From contig JARFQZ010000027.1 of assembly GCA_029287515.1 (NCBI GenBank), positions 1 to 5,744 of the forward strand: DNA of 5,744 nucleotides, written 5' to 3'. Position 1 is the stretch's first letter; the number at the start of each line of letters is the position of its first letter. Below the pieces are notes generated by a model that worked only from the letters and a program-made list of their open reading frames with translations, ran no database searches and was not told the origin of the DNA. The position numbers and the translations under genes are program-made. Positions 4,806 to 5,744 of this stretch are shown one piece after another. The stretch is from Lysobacterales bacterium. GTDB taxonomy: Bacteria > Pseudomonadota > Gammaproteobacteria > Xanthomonadales > SZUA-36.

Positions 4806-5744
4806 CTACCCAGCCCCGGCGCGCTCTGCGGCGATGAGCTCCTGGATCTTGCCGAACTGGCGTATCCATATCTTGTCGGGCGGGTTGATTTCGCGCGGGA
4901 AATCATCGCGCGCACTTCGGGCCGCATCGACATCGGCGTAACTGCCCTGGATGAGCACGTGGATGGGGCTTGAGCTGCGCTGGACGACGTAGATCGCGAA
5001 GGGGGCCAGGTTGTCATGTCCACTGATCAGGGCTTCGATTTTTTCGATGGTGCTCAGTCCAATCACCTGGATTGTGTAGTGGTTGGGGTCCTGGGAAAGG
5101 ATCCAGGCTTCATCACGTACGGGGGGCTCATCAGGCACGGGAGCTTCATCAACTACCGGAGCTGGGTCAACTACCGGAGTTCCGTCAACTACGGGAGCTT
5201 GGGCAACTAAGGGCGCTTCATCAAGTATGGCGGGTTGATAATCGTTGATCGCAAATGAATTCGCATTTGCGAGGGCTTGCTCCGCCACATCGTAGCCCTG
5301 GGCGGAGGCGGCGGCGAGGTACATTTGGGCCATGATGGTGTCTTGCTCGGTACCCCAGCCGTTCAGATAAAAAATGCCAAGGTTGTACTGACCCTCTTTA
5401 TCACCCTGCTTCGCGGCCTCGCTGTACCATTCAAAGGCCATATTCAAATCCCGCGGCACGGCAACGCCGTCGGTGTAGAGATAACCCAATTTCGTCTGGG
5501 CGCCCGCATGGTTCAAATTGGCCGCTTTGAGCAACCACTCGTGGGATTTTCGGAAATCCCGGGGCACGCCCTGCCCCTCCCAGTAAAGCATCGCGATGGC
5601 GTAGTGGGCTTCGACATAGTCAAGCGGATTGACCGCGCTGGATGGGCCTTCCACTACGGCTGTCCATTTCTTCATCGCGGTTTGGTAATCGCCGATGGTG
5701 TAAGCATCCAGGCCGGTCTGGTAGTCGATATTGACACTGCTTGA
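4806..5744 (-). CDS. Sel1-repeat protein with C-terminal SPOR domain (5' partial)
   Basis: The frame is open from the window edge at 5744 to TAG at 4808-4806, showing 312 residues; the true start and any signal peptide lie outside. The internal ATG at 5675 is not the start, because the 23 codons before it (YQTGLDAY, GDYQTA) already read as the usual first helix of such proteins. Three 36-residue Sel1 repeats follow at about 44-79, 80-115 and 116-151, with typical YWEGQGVPRD, LGYLYTDG and YNLGIFYLNG motifs. Next comes a Pro/Val/Asp linker of hexapeptide repeats (about 171-213), then a SPOR domain (about 221-306: YTIQVIGLST, IHVLIQGSYADVDAAR, IWIRQFGKIQ). SPOR domains bind peptidoglycan stripped of stem peptides at division sites, and Sel1 repeats are protein-interaction solenoids. 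A periplasmic or membrane-anchored envelope or division role is therefore likely, but the partner is unknown. It converges with the peptidase gene and is otherwise unlinked in function. Confidence 0.92.
   Translation of the reverse strand, partial: SSSVNIDYQTGLDAYTIGDYQTAMKKWTAVVEGPSSAVNPLDYVEAHYAIAMLYWEGQGVPRDFRKSHEWLLKAANLNHAGAQTKLGYLYTDGVAVPRDLNMAFEWYSEAAKQGDKEGQYNLGIFYLNGWGTEQDTIMAQMYLAAASAQGYDVAEQALANANSFAINDYQPAILDEAPLVAQAPVVDGTPVVDPAPVVDEAPVPDEPPVRDEAWILSQDPNHYTIQVIGLSTIEKIEALISGHDNLAPFAIYVVQRSSSPIHVLIQGSYADVDAARSARDDFPREINPPDKIWIRQFGKIQELIAAERAGAG
5105..5230. repeat. Seven tandem 18-bp units encoding the Pro-Val-Asp linker
   Basis: Seven imperfect 18-base units run without gaps: 5105-5122, 5123-5140, 5141-5158, 5159-5176, 5177-5194, 5195-5212 and 5213-5230. 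The plus-strand consensus is close to GAGCTTCATCAACTACGG. Read on the minus strand each unit encodes a hexapeptide of the type PVVDxA (PLVAQA, PVVDGT, PVVDPA, PVVDEA, PVPDEP, PVRDEA). Unit length is a multiple of three, so gain or loss of copies keeps the Sel1-SPOR frame. The middle units are most alike and the outer ones more diverged, as expected for a slipped-strand array. Confidence 0.85.

Noticed and set aside
4778..4821. CGCCGGG/CCCGGCG inverted repeat as a bidirectional terminator
   Set aside because: The loop is 30 bases, there is no T-run on either side, and one arm lies in coding sequence.
5277..5744. Plus-strand open frame opposite the Sel1 repeats
   Set aside because: It is the antisense shadow of the Sel1-SPOR gene, whose repeats are unmistakable on the minus strand.
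1..5744. A new multi-gene defence, biosynthetic or mobile system
   Set aside because: The genes face different ways, belong to unrelated families, and no integrase, transposase, toxin-antitoxin pair, repeat-spacer array or recognised cassette boundary is visible.

Overview
The window looks like ordinary chromosomal DNA of a gammaproteobacterium. It is moderately GC-rich and carries an outer-membrane-type lipoprotein signal, an oligopeptidase B relative and a Sel1-SPOR envelope protein. The phylum-level guess is inference from gene content only. I see no tRNA, rRNA, CRISPR array, transposase or phage gene.

Layout. On the minus strand, reading right to left from 2334, there is a DUF4336 protein (1651-2334). 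It is followed by the wreck of a SnoaL-like/NTF2-fold gene (about 1308-1551), then an exported alpha/beta hydrolase (213-1307, in a frame that stays open up to 1514). At the far left, a well-spaced Shine-Dalgarno and ATG at 29 may start another minus-strand gene that leaves the window. On the plus strand, 2580-4763 encodes a 727-residue S9A peptidase of the oligopeptidase B type with a clear lipoprotein signal. It is transcribed divergently from the DUF4336 gene across 245 bp. It converges, with a 42 bp gap, on a minus-strand Sel1-repeat/SPOR gene (4806 to beyond 5744) whose 5' end lies outside the window.

How the genes relate. The genes do not form one recognisable pathway. Three of the products (hydrolase, peptidase, Sel1-SPOR protein) are predicted to act in the cell envelope.

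The most informative observation is the decayed SnoaL-like gene. Its start with ribosome binding site and several diagnostic stretches are still readable, but two internal deletions, one with a frame change, have removed most of it. Its tail is fused in frame to the signal peptide of the downstream hydrolase. This makes the apparent long N-terminus of the hydrolase misleading. The second point of interest is the peptidase: it is lipid-anchored, unlike classical oligopeptidase B, and two of the four acidic specificity positions known from enterobacterial enzymes are not acidic. I found no convincing evidence for a wholly new multi-gene system.
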